This document shows, in pieces, positions 49,160 to 59,769 of a DNA stretch of 64,000 nt. Position 1 is the first letter of the stretch, and each line of letters opens with the position of its first letter. Location of the stretch: NCBI GenBank assembly GCA_033060915.1, contig CM065394.1, forward strand, positions 35,555,001 to 35,619,000, written 5' to 3'. This DNA comes from Euryodendron excelsum (taxonomy: Eukaryota; Streptophyta; Magnoliopsida; Ericales; Pentaphylacaceae). Under the pieces are notes generated by a model, which did not search any database, was not told the origin of the DNA, and was given only the letters and a program-made list of their open reading frames with translations. A program made the translations under genes and the position numbers.

Positions 49160-50360
49160 TAAGGTAAGACTGGGCAAGAAGAGGGGGTGGGGGCTCATGG
49201 CGAAGAGCGAGGGTGAGGGCAAGGGCGAGGGGAGGTGGGTAGCTAGGGTAAAGGCTCACGGTAGAGGGCAAGGAGAGGGGGCGTGGGTAAGGTAAGAGTA
49301 AGGTGCAAGGGGTGGATCGCAATAAGGGCGAGGGCGAGGAGAAGGGGTGAAGGCAACAACAGGGGGGGAGGGTGGAAGGGGTGAGGGCGACGGTGGAGGG
49401 CGAGGGGGGGGGTGGGAGGAGAGGTAGGTCGCTAAGGTAAGGGCTCACGGTAGAGGGCGAGGAGAGGGCGAGGAGAGGGGGTGTGGGTGAGGGAGTAGGG
49501 TGCTAGGGTGGATCGCAATGAGGGTGAGGGCGAGAAGAGGGGGTGAAGGCAACAACAAGGGGCGACGGTGGAGGGGAAGGTTTATGAGGGGCGTGGGTGG
49601 AGGGGCAAGGGCAACGATTTTTTATTCTTTATTTTTTGGAGGGGCATGGGCAGAGGGGGCGAGGGCAGAGGGGTGAAGGCAACGATAGAGGGGAAGGTTT
49701 CGGAGGGGCATGGGCAGAGGGGCGAAGAAAGGGGTGAGGGCGGAAAGGTGAAGACGATGGTGGAAGGGAAGGTTTTGGAGGGGCGTGGGTAGATGGGCGA
49801 GGGCAAGGGTGGAGGGGCGTGGGCAGAGGGGCAAGGGAAGGGGCGAGGGTGGAGGGGTGAAGGCAACGGTGGAGGGGAAGGTTTCGGAAGGGCGTGGGCG
49901 GAGGGGCAAGGGCGAGGGCGATGGTGGAGGGGCAAGGGCATTTTTTTTTTTCTTCAAAGAGACGAGTGTGGAGGGGCATGGGTGAGGGCGACGATGGAGA
50001 GCAAGGTTTTAGAGGGGCGTGGGCGGAAGGGTGAGGGCAATGGTGGAGGGGCGAGGGCATTTTTTTTATTTTTTGGACTAGCGTGGGCGAAGGGGGCGAG
50101 GGCAGAAGGGTGAAGGCGACGATGGAGGGGAAGGTTTTTGGAGGGGGTGTGGGCGAAGGGCTAGGGCAACAGTGGAGAGGCGAGGGCGGATGGGTGAAGG
50201 TGACGGTGAAGGAGAAGGTTTCACAGGGCATGGGCGACGGTGGAAGGGTGAGGGCATTTTTGCAAGGGCGGAAGTGTGAAGGTGACAGTGCAGGAGAAGG
50301 TTTCAAAGGGGCATGGGCGGAAAGGCGAGGGCAACGGTGGAGGGGCGAGGGCTTTTTTTT
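49160..50360. repeat. Degenerate G-rich minisatellite in the Tat 3' UTR
   Basis: About 1.2 kb of units resembling GAGGGCGAGGGG, GGAGGGGCGTGGGC and AAGGTTTCGGAGGGGC, arranged in a loose higher-order pattern of about 90-130 bp (recurrent GACGATGGAGGGGAAGGTTT). The + strand is almost free of C runs, giving strong GC skew and many G3+ tracts. Long open frames on both strands arise from the repeat and are not genes. Tandem repeats in the 3' UTR are known in Tat/Ogre elements. Confidence 0.9.
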
Positions 50361-50612
50361 TTTTGGAAAATGTTGTAGTTCTTATTGATACTGGAGGTTA
50401 TGGTACAAAATGGAGAATACAGATTTTCCTCTAAGAGTCTAAGGATAGTACATCTTGAGCCATTTCTCATTAATTGGTGGTAGGATGGTGTTTGGCCCAA
50501 GCCTTGATATTTTGTAGTATCCGTTATCATTAGCTTCTTTAATAAGGAATGGACCCTCCCACTTGAGGACAAACTTGGGGGCAGAGGTCCTTCTCATGAC
50601 CTGAAATGCAGC

Positions 50613-51986
50613 TTAAAGTACTTTGTTGCCCACTTGAAAGTGTCTCGATTTTACCAAAGCGTCGTAAGCACGAGCTATTCTCCTTTGGTAAACTTTGAAA
50701 TTTGCTTGGGCTTGATCTTGACGCTCATCAAGCACTTCGAGCTCTTGTGATCGGGCATCATGGAGAACTTTACTTTTGAGAGCCATTCGGGCAGAGGGAA
50801 CTGCAATTTCCACAGGTAGTACTGCCTCTGCCCCATATACCAGAGAAAAGGGCATCATCTGGGTAAGCCTCCGTTTTAAAGTACGATAGTCCCAAAGTGC
50901 TATGGGGAGGGCGTATGCCCAGTCCTTCTTGTAGTCATCCAAAGTCTTGCTCAGGATTTTTAGGAGGGTCTTGTTGGTTGCCTTTGCTTGCTCGTTTCCT
51001 TGGGGATAGTATACAGTTGAGTGGTGGTGAATGATGTCATGACCGACCAAGAGTGATCCTACATCCTTGTTAACAAAGGGAGTGCCATTATCTGATATGA
51101 TTACTTTTGGAATACCGAAGTGGCAGATGATGTATTCGGAGATGAAATTGGCGACGACTGCTCCTGTTGCTTTTCTCAAGGGTATGGCTTCCACCCACTT
51201 GGTGTAGAATTCAGTGGCTATGATTATCCAAATATTTCCTTTGGAGGCAGGGATAATAGGGCCGATGAGGTCCAAGCCCCAAGTGTGGAAAGGCCAAGGG
51301 GTTCCAATGCTCCTTAGATCCACTGCGGGAGATTGGATCAAGTTTCCTTGAATTTGGCAAGATTTTCATTTTCTTGCATGTGATATGGCGTCTGCCTCCA
51401 TTGTGGGCCAGTAGTATCCTAGATGGAGTAGGTGCTAGTGCAGCTTCGCTCCTCATTAGTGTTCTGCCTTGTGAGCCTCTTGGAGTACTTTGGGTATATC
51501 TGTAATTGCGAGGCAGCGCAATGGCTTCCCCCTATATGCTCGTCTGAATAACTGATGATCTTGCACGAAGAATCTAGAGGCTCTTTTCTTGATAGTGATC
51601 GAGTCCTCGCGGTTGGTGGGTAATGCCCCTCCTATGAGATAGTCAATATATAGCAAGCGCCAGTCATAAGGGGCGCTGATGAAGTTGCATTAAGCTTTTA
51701 AAAGAGAAAGTTGGCAGTTAGGGCAATGGTTTTGGAGTTCTGCGGCCTCCGTGGTCATTGTGGGCCAGTAATATCCCTGACGCTTAATGTGGCGGTACAA
51801 ACTGTCGTCCCCCGTTTCGCATGAGCGTTCATAGATGGTTTTAAGTTTTGCTTCTACTTCCTTTGAATCCATGCATCGCGCCAAAAGGCCTTCATGTCCT
51901 CTGAGGCAGAGGATTCTTTGATGGATGGTGAAGTGCTTGAGTTCATAGAGGGGAATCTTTCCTTCAGGGGAACGGAGCTTTGTCAT
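50613..51986 (-). pseudogene. Tat integrase with duplicated zinc-binding segment
   Basis: The minus-strand piece 51690-51986 ends RQGYYWPTM ... HCPNCQ. The piece 51456-51656 follows with YLIGGALP ... LFRRAYRGKPLRCL, and then comes a second GYYWPTMEADAI near 51395-51425. The core 50613-51341 has GLDLIGPI (first Asp) and IISDNGTPFVN (second Asp). The third catalytic position, normally Glu in NGQAEATN, reads NEQAKATN (Lys codon at 50982-50984). It ends with a GAEAVLPVEI motif and tail typical of the lineage. Frameshifts separate the pieces. Confidence 0.85.
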
Positions 51987-52250
51987 GATTGTTGCTCGCC
52001 AGTCTTTGGGATTTTTTTAGGGAAATATCTTGGTAATTGAACAAGGGAGGGTTCTTTTTAAAACTTTAATCTTAGTTGGCTCGTCTCCTACCTCCACTTT
52101 GGATGCTAAGGTGGCCAGGGCATCCGGGTGGCAGTTATGAGATCGGGGGGCATGTTCCACATGTACGATGTCAAATTTGTCCATGAGTCATTGGGTGATG
52201 GTTTTGTAGGAGGCTAGAGCAAGTTCTTTGATTGCGTAGTCTCTATTGGT

Positions 52251-52577
52251 CTACTTGACTACTAGTTTGAAGTCACTTTTTATACATAACAGTGGTATCC
52301 ATAAGTTGGGAGCCGCCATGAGCCCTAGGATTAGAGCCTTATACTCGACTTTGTTGTTGGAACACCGAAACTCGAGTTTGTATGATGAATTAACCCTCGT
52401 TCCAGTCGGGGATGTAAATACTATTCCTGCTTCGCCTACCTCAGATGTGGAGAATCTATAAAAACTTAAGGACCATTCTTCGGATGTAAGGACAATTGCG
52501 TGAAACTCATCTCCAGGGAGTTCTTCGCATGGGGGTTTATATTCGCCACTTGGGAAGTGGGCCAACAAATCTACCAA
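52251..52577 (-). pseudogene. Tat second (archaeal-type) RNase H
   Basis: The minus-strand frame of 108 aa contains EAGIVFTSPTGTRVN and FRCSNNKVEYKALILGL, matching the second RNase H of Tat elements (family form TNN-AEYEAL). The Glu of the second block is preserved as VEYKAL, but the expected Ala is Val. No full domain remains in one frame. Confidence 0.75.
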
Positions 52578-52670
52578 GGCTTAACTTTTGATAGCTTTGG
52601 GGGCCTTATATGTGATGTCATATTCTGTGAGAGAGAGAAGCCATCTTGATGGTCGCTCAACGAAGGCGGG

Positions 52671-53503
52671 TTAAGTGAGCAAAAAGCGAATAAGGTCACA
52701 TCGGGTGATTAGATGAAGGGGATACACCAAGAAATAGTGTCGGAGTTTCTGAGCAATGAAAACTAAGGCGAGGCAATGGGGCTCAATGGGAGAGTACCTT
52801 GTTTTTGCCCCTTGGATGACTCTGCTGATGTAATACACTAGTTGTTCGACTCCATCCACCTCCTGGGTGAGCAAAGCTCCAATAAATCTGGGGGTAGAAG
52901 TGATGTACATGAGTAGTGGTTTGCAGGCTAAGGTGGGGTCATGGTAGGTGGGGAAGTCAATGCCATTTTAATTGCTTCAAATGTTATTTGGTGCTCTGAA
53001 TTCCATTCAAATTGGGCATCTTTCTTCAGAAGGGAGCTGAATGGTTGAGTGATTTCGGCCATAACTGGGATGAAGCAACAGAGACAGGAAGTGCAATCGA
53101 GGAAGGTTCTTAGCTCGTCTTGACTAGTTGGCCGAGGCATATTCTGAACAATGGTTATCTTGGCCGGATCGAGGTCTATCCCATGGCGGTGGACTATGCT
53201 GCCAAGGAATTTACCTATTGTTACTTCGAAAGCACATTTAAGAGGGTTCATCTTTAGGGGATAGCGTCTGCACCGTTCAAACACTCTCTGGAGGTCTTTG
53301 AGGTGGTTCCCCTCCTGTTTTGCTTTTACCACCAAGTCGTCAATGTAGAATTCTAAATTTTTATGGAGCATGTCATGGAAGATGGCATTCATAGCCCTAT
53401 GGTAAGTGGCGCTTGCATTTTTTAGCCCAAAGGGCATCACAGTGTAGTTAAAGTTTCCAATGGGTGTTCGAAGAGCTGTTTTGGGTGCATCTTCTAGCGC
53501 CAT
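52671..53503 (-). pseudogene. Tat reverse transcriptase and first RNase H
   Basis: 53503-52928 has TPIGNFNYTVMPFGLKNASA, the catalytic YIDDLVVKA (about 53330-53350) and LKCAFEVTIGKFLG. 52910-52671 is RNase H-like (YYISRVIQGAKTRYSPIE, RHYFLVYPL). A stop and a gap lie between the two pieces. The N-terminal RT fingers (53520-53790) are recognisable but broken. Confidence 0.88.
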
Positions 53504-54428
53504 TTTGATCTAGTTGTATCCGCTAAAGCCATACATAAAGGAAAATATGTGGTGATTAAATTTGATCACTCGGCCAAAGGGGGTGTTGAATAAATTTGAT
53601 GAATCCAGCATCCAAGAGTTTTACAACCTCGTCTTTGATTTTTAGCTCCACGTCGAGTTTATAAAATTTGACACCTTATTTGATGGGACGAGCTAGAGGC
53701 AGGACATTGAGCCTATGAACCGTGACTGAAGCATCTAGTCCTGGCATTTCATCGTAAGTTCACGCAAACAGTTCAGTGTATTGCCTTATGAGTGTTAAAA
53801 GCTATTGCATTTGCCCTCCTTGCATGTCCTTGCAGATGAAAATGGGTTTTTTTTTGTCAGCTCTTGAGGTAAGGTTGACTTCCTCCAATTCTTGCTTTTG
53901 GGGACGTGGACGATCTTAAAGGCATTTGGGTGCTTGTTTAACTTCTTGCAATAGGGGTTTTTCTTGAGAGGGGGGGGTTCTAAGGGTTGGTCTTTTTTGG
54001 GTTCTTTTTTTTTTGTTTCTAGGATCTTGCCATACAAAGGCGGAGAAAATGCAGCATTGATGGCTAAGCTCTTGGTCGAGCTCATTTTTCTTGCTGACTT
54101 CCTGGGTTAGGGTGGTGGTTTCCTCAAGACAGGGGTTGGCGTGATCTTATGACACCAGCGCCGTATACCGTCATAATCGGTAGACTACCTTCCCATCCGC
54201 CCACTTGTATTTGGTGACTCGGGGTGCCTCCTTGTTGCATGAGGTCCTCTCTTCCTACCTTAGGCGCTTCAAGGAAGCTGATGGGGCAAAAGTGTTCTCC
54301 TTTAAAATTTCTGACCATTGCGGGATCTGGATGCCATGAGGTTCTACAAGGGCTTCATCTTCTTCGTCCACACTATTATAGAACACAACATTGGCCATAT
54401 GAGATTCATAGTCTCGAAATGGGTTGGT

Positions 54429-54797
54429 TCAGCCGGAGATTGTTACGATGTTGTTGTTCCATATGGCTTTTACGTATTGGTGATAGATTGAAGGTATGGC
54501 TCCGTATCTATGAAGCCATGGACTCCCCAAGAGAGCGTGGTAGGTAGCTGGTGCATCAATCACATGAAAGGTCATTGGAGAGCGTATGAGGCCCACAACG
54601 AGATCGGCCCACACAAATCTAAGAGTGTGCTGCTGACCATTTTCAAAACCAAAAATGTTGATAGGTTGCTTGACTAGATGCCTCTCAAGGATGGTAGCTA
54701 CCTGAAAAGTTAAAAAGGGGATGATGCTAAGTGATGCTCCTCCATCCATAAATCCTCTTTGAAACTCCATTCCATTGATCATAACGGGTACGTACAA
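54429..54797 (-). pseudogene. Tat aspartic protease
   Basis: The minus-strand piece of 122 aa has the active-site motif FMDGGASLSIIP near its start and ALLGSPWLHRYGAIPS near its end, both characteristic of Tat proteases. The catalytic Asp is present. The piece is cut off from gag and RT by stops. Confidence 0.82.
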
Positions 54798-55028
54798 TGG
54801 AAGGTTATGAGGGATTAGGATCTGTCAGTCATTTTCAGAGAACATGATGAAAGTAAGGTTTTCTTTGATGGCTCTTCGGACGGAGCCGCTTACTGAGACA
54901 CATTCTTCACCATTTTTTTCGGCTAAGTGAAGGATTCCTTTAGTAACTTGAAGTCGGATGGAAGGGGAGAGTCCAAATTGGTCGAAGAACCATTTGAATT
55001 TAGTGGAGTTTTAGAGGGCAATGGCTCT

Positions 55029-56204
55029 TCAGTCTTCGAAGTTAGGGTGAAGCTGCGAGTTTGGTTCAGGAATTTTGCATGCGGCTATCTCCTCGTGCTT
55101 CGCATTTTGAGAGAGCATGAGTACTGCCTTGCCATTGCCCCTATGGTATGGCAAGGGATTAGTGTGAACATTCTCCGTCGCGGGGATTTCGAGAGCCTCC
55201 TTTTTCATCATCCTTTGTACTGCATAGTGTAGCGCACAATAGTCTTTCGTGGGGTGTTTTACCATGCGGTGGAATGCACAGTAATTTGATTTCCCTTGGT
55301 CTCTCCTAGAAAGGGGTCTCTGGATTTCAAGAAGTTTGATTTCCCCATCCGCCACCCATACTTTCAGCAATGCAACTGCCTCTTCAACGCTAATTGGCAA
55401 CAGAGGGGGTGGGTCTCTGTCATCAGATAATTCTCTCTTGGTTCCTCTGGGTGTGTATGGAGCGAAAACTTTTGCTGTGTACGCGGAGTGGGATCGGTGC
55501 GTCATGTTCCTCCAAGATGAGGCAGGGAGAACGTGCGGAGGACCAGGCGCACAGTAAGAACTTTTCACAACATCGCTGAGATTTCGGGCCACTATGCACA
55601 GGCTAGAAAATTTGGTGAATGAGTGGTTGATGAGGTGAACTTTGTATTATGGGGCCATCCCTTCGATACAGATTTCTACCAAACGATCTTCTGAGATGGG
55701 GTCTTGCACATCAACGGTTTTTTCTCAAAAACGAAAAACATAGGACAAAAGGTTTTCTCTTTCTCCTTGGGTTTCCTTGATGAGGTGGGGGGCTGTAAGC
55801 CGCTCTTTCACATAGAAGAACTTTGTATGGAACTTGCTTACCAAGTCTTCCCAAGAAATGACTAATCTTGGAGTCAAGTTGGAGTACCAAGTGTAAGTTG
55901 TGTCAGCGAGGGATTTTGAGAATGCCCTTAGATGGAGGTTCTTGTTTAAGCTGTGGATGCCAAGAAAGTCTATGAAACGGGTGATATGCTCCCTCGTGTT
56001 TCCTTTCTTTCCATCAAATAGGGTTAACTTAGGGACAACATAGCCCTCAAGATAGGGCATATTGGCCACCTCGGTGGGGTAAGGAGGGCAAAGGTCTAGT
56101 TTTGGTTTGGAGAGCGATCTTACTCTTTCTTGTTCAAAGACGACACGGATGTGCTCTCTAAGTTGCGAAATGGTGAGTAGGTCAGCAGGTAAAGCAGGGT
56201 TCAC
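55029..56204 (-). pseudogene. Tat gag and zinc-binding region
   Basis: 56204-55725 (159 aa) is a Retrotrans_gag domain (FDGKKGNTREHITRF, DTTYTWYSNL, DLVSKFHTKFF). 55592-55029 (187 aa) carries the CAFHRMVKHPTKDYCALH zinc-binding region that Tat gags have in place of a classical CCHC knuckle. A frame break lies between them near 55600-55720. Confidence 0.82.
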
Positions 56205-56676
56205 TGCGGACGCTACCCCCGCGGTGATGGCTACTAGATGATCTTATGGGTTATAAGGCCAGGATTCCTTAAGGGAGGAACTTCTTTGGGTAGTGTTGTG
56301 TTGGAGGGGTGGCTGCTGGTAGGTGCCAAATTGACTTCGGAGCCATCCTGTGCGGTAGGCTCAAGATTAGAGTCAATTTAGACCGGGGGTAGCCCAGAGT
56401 ATGACTGGGGGCGTGGTGCCCCCTAGCTCTGTTGCCAAGCTAGAATGCTGTCAAAAGTTTGTTTTATGGTTGCAACGGTGTCAACCATAGTTTGGAATTA
56501 TTTTGGGTCTACCCCCATATTATCAAAAATGGAAAGTAGGTTGGTGGAGTCAAGAGGATGTTGGTTTGTTTGCTCAGTGGCGTCGGGGACACCTTGAGGG
56601 AGGTTGCCTTGAGATACAGTGGTGCTACTCTTTTTGGGAGGCATCAGAGAATGAATGTCACTCTTCCCCAATGGAG

Positions 56677-57445
56677 TGTAATGTGGATGACCTTAGAGGC
56701 CGTGGGTGTATGTGTACCCTCTGGGAAGTATGACAGTCACTCAATAAACGCCGAACTAAGCAGAGAGCGGAAGAAAGAGGATCGATGGCAACTCGAGAGA
56801 GAGAGAGAGAGAGAGAGAGAGCAGTAGGCTGGAGAATCCCCTTGACACTTAATGGATCGATGGTGAGCTAATAGCCTTGTGTCCATGTTCTGTCGGTTTG
56901 GAGGAGAAACCAAGACCTTTATATAGGCGACTCAATGGGGATGGAAGGGACAACGCGTAGTGGGATGTCCCTTTCATCCTCAAAGGTCAAGAATATCAGT
57001 CAGAATATCATCCTTAAGGGTTAATAATATCAGCCAGAATATCAAGAGGGTGAGCTCCCCATCCAATGCATCAGGCATGTTGTCGAGGGAGGTGTGATAC
57101 TTCGGATGTAGGTTCACCTCAGGTATTTAGAGGCCTTTGTCTTTTTCCCCCTGGTGATGTCATTAAGTATCTTGGGTTTTTTCTCTCAATGTGTTGGTCA
57201 GGGAAGTTCCTCTCAAGAGAGGGCTTAACACCCTGACGATCTCATAAATCCTAGCCTCCAAACCACAAATCCCTAATAGTCCCGTGTGGAGGGTCATGGC
57301 CAATTGGAGGGGTGCCATGATTTATGCTGGAGAGATACATCTTTGGGCTTTGCTCAAAGTCCAACAATTAAAGTTACTGGAGTGTGTTCTAAGGTGGCCC
57401 AGAGGTGATGAAGAATCTTTCAGTGCAGCGCTGTGTCTCATGCTA
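56677..57445 (-). repeat. Tat 5' LTR, truncated at its outer end
   Basis: It aligns with 47785-48538 but stops at GTGTCTCATGCT, where the left LTR continues for about 97 bp more. TauE exon 3 sequence follows at once. It contains a (GA)n run at 56794-56821 expanded relative to the left LTR. Confidence 0.85.
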
Positions 57446-58562
57446 ACCTACCTATTAGTGACTATGACCTGGCACTTCTTTTTCAACCAATGTTGGTGTT
57501 GGGAATTTGCATTGGAGTTTCTTTCAATGTGATGTTTCCTGATTGGATGCCCCGGTCGGTAACTATTCCTTATTCATTTTTGTGTTCTCAAAAACTAAAA
57601 ATTAAGATTATTGAAAACACTATCATATTCTTAATTTTTTTTTTTTTTTTGTTTCATAGCAAGATGGTTTTAGAAGCTCAAAAAGCACTTTATGTTAGTT
57701 CCTAAATCTTATGTGTGTTTTTTTTTTTTAACAAATTTCTCAAATTAATTTTTCAAGCTGATTTACCAAGTGTGGTCCTGGTGAATACAAATTCTAAAAT
57801 CAGCTTGCCAAATATGATTTTTATAATTTTCAAAAAATAAAAACACAAGAAAGGAACCAAAACCTAACCAAATGGGTTATGATGTCGAGCACCCTCATAA
57901 GATTGCAGTTCTCGTTAAGAGTGAGAAAGAGCCACACGAAGTAGAGTTGTAAATCGACTAGAGAAGAAGGACATGAAGGAGAGTTGTGAATCGACTAGAG
58001 AAGAAGGCTTGGTATGGCTATTTTTTTATTTATCAAAAAGCAGGATTTCATCATCTCCGAACTGGAAATACCCTGACACATGTTGAAAGTTCTGTTATGT
58101 GTCTTTTTTTTTTTAGTACCGGTAAAAGGGCACGTGAAATGTACATGAAGAGTACCGCATGTGGAATCGAATGGCCAATTCCAGAAAAGAAGCAGGCCAA
58201 GATGGTGTCTCTTTTTTACTCTATATCTGTAGATTTTAGCAGCCCTTTTTTGGGACATGAGAGGTCAGAAGGTTGTTTCTATGGCTTTTCATTCTGCATA
58301 GGTCATTCCTTTATCCATCACAACAGTTTGAAAAATAAGTTTACTTTCCGTTAAAAAGCACTTTTGGTTTTCTTTGTTTGGTAGGTATGATTACAGGTGC
58401 AGCGGCTGCCACTATCTTCCACAATCTCAAGCTAAGGCATGCTAAGCTTGATCTCCGTCTCATTGATTATGACCTGACACTTCTTTTTCAACCACCGGTG
58501 GCATTGGAGTTACTTTCATTGTGATGTTTCCTAAATGGATGCTCCGTTGGGTTATCAATCTG
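57446..58562 (+). pseudogene. Two TauE/SafE exon 3 remnants with intron 9 and 3' flank fragments
   Basis: 57446-57558 matches the middle of exon 3 (ACCTACCTATTAGTGACTAT ... ATTGGAGTTTCTTTCAATGTGATG). 57600-57900 matches an intron 9 segment also seen in copy 2 and in the 42.9 kb remnant. 57900-58210 matches 3' flanks of the family, including the GGGCACGTGAAATGTACATG module. 58384-58562 is a second exon 3 copy with a deletion after FQP. No reading frame is usable. Confidence 0.8.
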
Positions 58563-59769
58563 TTAGAATGACGATATTTAAATTGTGATTAAAATTGTGT
58601 TAGTTTTAAAAAAAATAAAAAATAAAAAATAATTAATTTAGTTATTTCTTTGCTTTACTTATATATATATATATATATATTTTTGAACTATGATTTATTG
58701 TATTTGTTTAGTTCATATATTCCGTTTATCTAAGAGGAAAAAATGTGATACATTAATTTTTATGAATATTTATTGTTGGTGTGAAATTCATGAAACTATA
58801 CATTATATTTATTAAATTTAAATGAAAAGACAATTTTATCATCACTTCACGATTTTAATTATTAATTCTCTCATTATGGTAACAATTCATTTTTATTTTT
58901 ACCTAGATGGTTGTATAGAAATAAAAAAAACACACGCAAGTACAATAATATTCCATTTAAATTATACATGAATATATACACAGATACACAACTAAGTCAA
59001 ATAAACCTAAAAATATAACAAGTCTCCAAATATTATTATATTTATTTATATAAAACCACTACAATAAAAATAACAAATTGAAAACTTGAAAGAAAAAAAA
59101 ATGCTTGAATTGAATCTTAGAGTTGTTGGTATCACATTGCACATTTACTTAAGGGGACGCGACGACTTTAGAACAGCGACTTCAGTGTGTCTCACAATCT
59201 CACGAGCAAGACTATTCCATTCTTTATTTTGTATATTGTTTACTATACTGGTTAAATTGCTATTTTAATAAATTGTTGGTAAATTACATATGTAGTTAAT
59301 CTTGTTGTTTTACATAGTTGCGCTATTAGACTAAAAATACAAACCTCCATAATATAAAGTCATTGTATAATTAACATGAATATTGCAAAGTCCGATGATA
59401 TTGCAAAGAAATGGTAGTGTAGAAGAATAAAAGAGTGACTTCTAAACGTAAAGATGAGCAGAACGAATCTGATCTTTCGATTTTTACGTCCTTATCTTAT
59501 TCTAGAATTATGCGTTGAAGCAAGTACAAGAGGAAGGATACTCAAACCAAGATAGCAAAGAATGAGACTTGCATAATTCACCTACCTACCTGAGATTTGG
59601 CAAATAACACCCAACCTACCATGTGATTTTGGCGAAATAACGCCTAATTTTTTTTGTTAGTTGGACGTGGCTACAATGGAAGAGAAAACTAGTGTGAAAG
59701 GCAAAGCAAAGTTGCTAAGAGAAGAGTTTATCTTTCAGAGAGAAAAGGAAGTGGGTGTTGCACAATCTG
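58563..59769. other. Intergenic, AT-rich, upstream of TauE copy 3
   Basis: No gene recognised. It contains a (TA)n run at about 58661-58680. Shortly before the start codon is the 5' UTR-like stretch GAAGAGTTTATCTTTCAGAG (from about 59720), which is shared with the other copies. Confidence 0.5.

Larger units (their letters stand above)
47785..57445 (-). mobile_element. Ty3/gypsy retrotransposon, Tat lineage, with minisatellite; 5' LTR truncated
   Basis: LTRs lie at 47785-48635 (3') and 56677-57445 (5', lacking its outer end). In minus order between them are gag, a CAFH zinc region, protease, RT, a first RNase H, a second archaeal-type RNase H and integrase. A second RNase H between the first and integrase is diagnostic for the Tat/Ogre/Retand lineage. 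A CCCCC tract next to the left LTR (48640-48644) is the complement of the polypurine tract. A G-rich minisatellite fills the 3' UTR. All ORFs contain stops or frameshifts. It interrupts the TauE pseudogene region. Confidence 0.88.

Noticed and set aside
49122..50388. Long open frames on both strands in the G-rich tract (up to 225 aa, Pro/Ser/Leu- or Gly/Arg-rich)
   Set aside because: They arise from a stop-poor tandem repeat, overlap on both strands and several frames, and have no domain.
56794..56821. (GA)n run as a regulatory GAGA element of the Tat LTR
   Set aside because: The other LTR has only a short run at this place, so it is better explained as microsatellite expansion.
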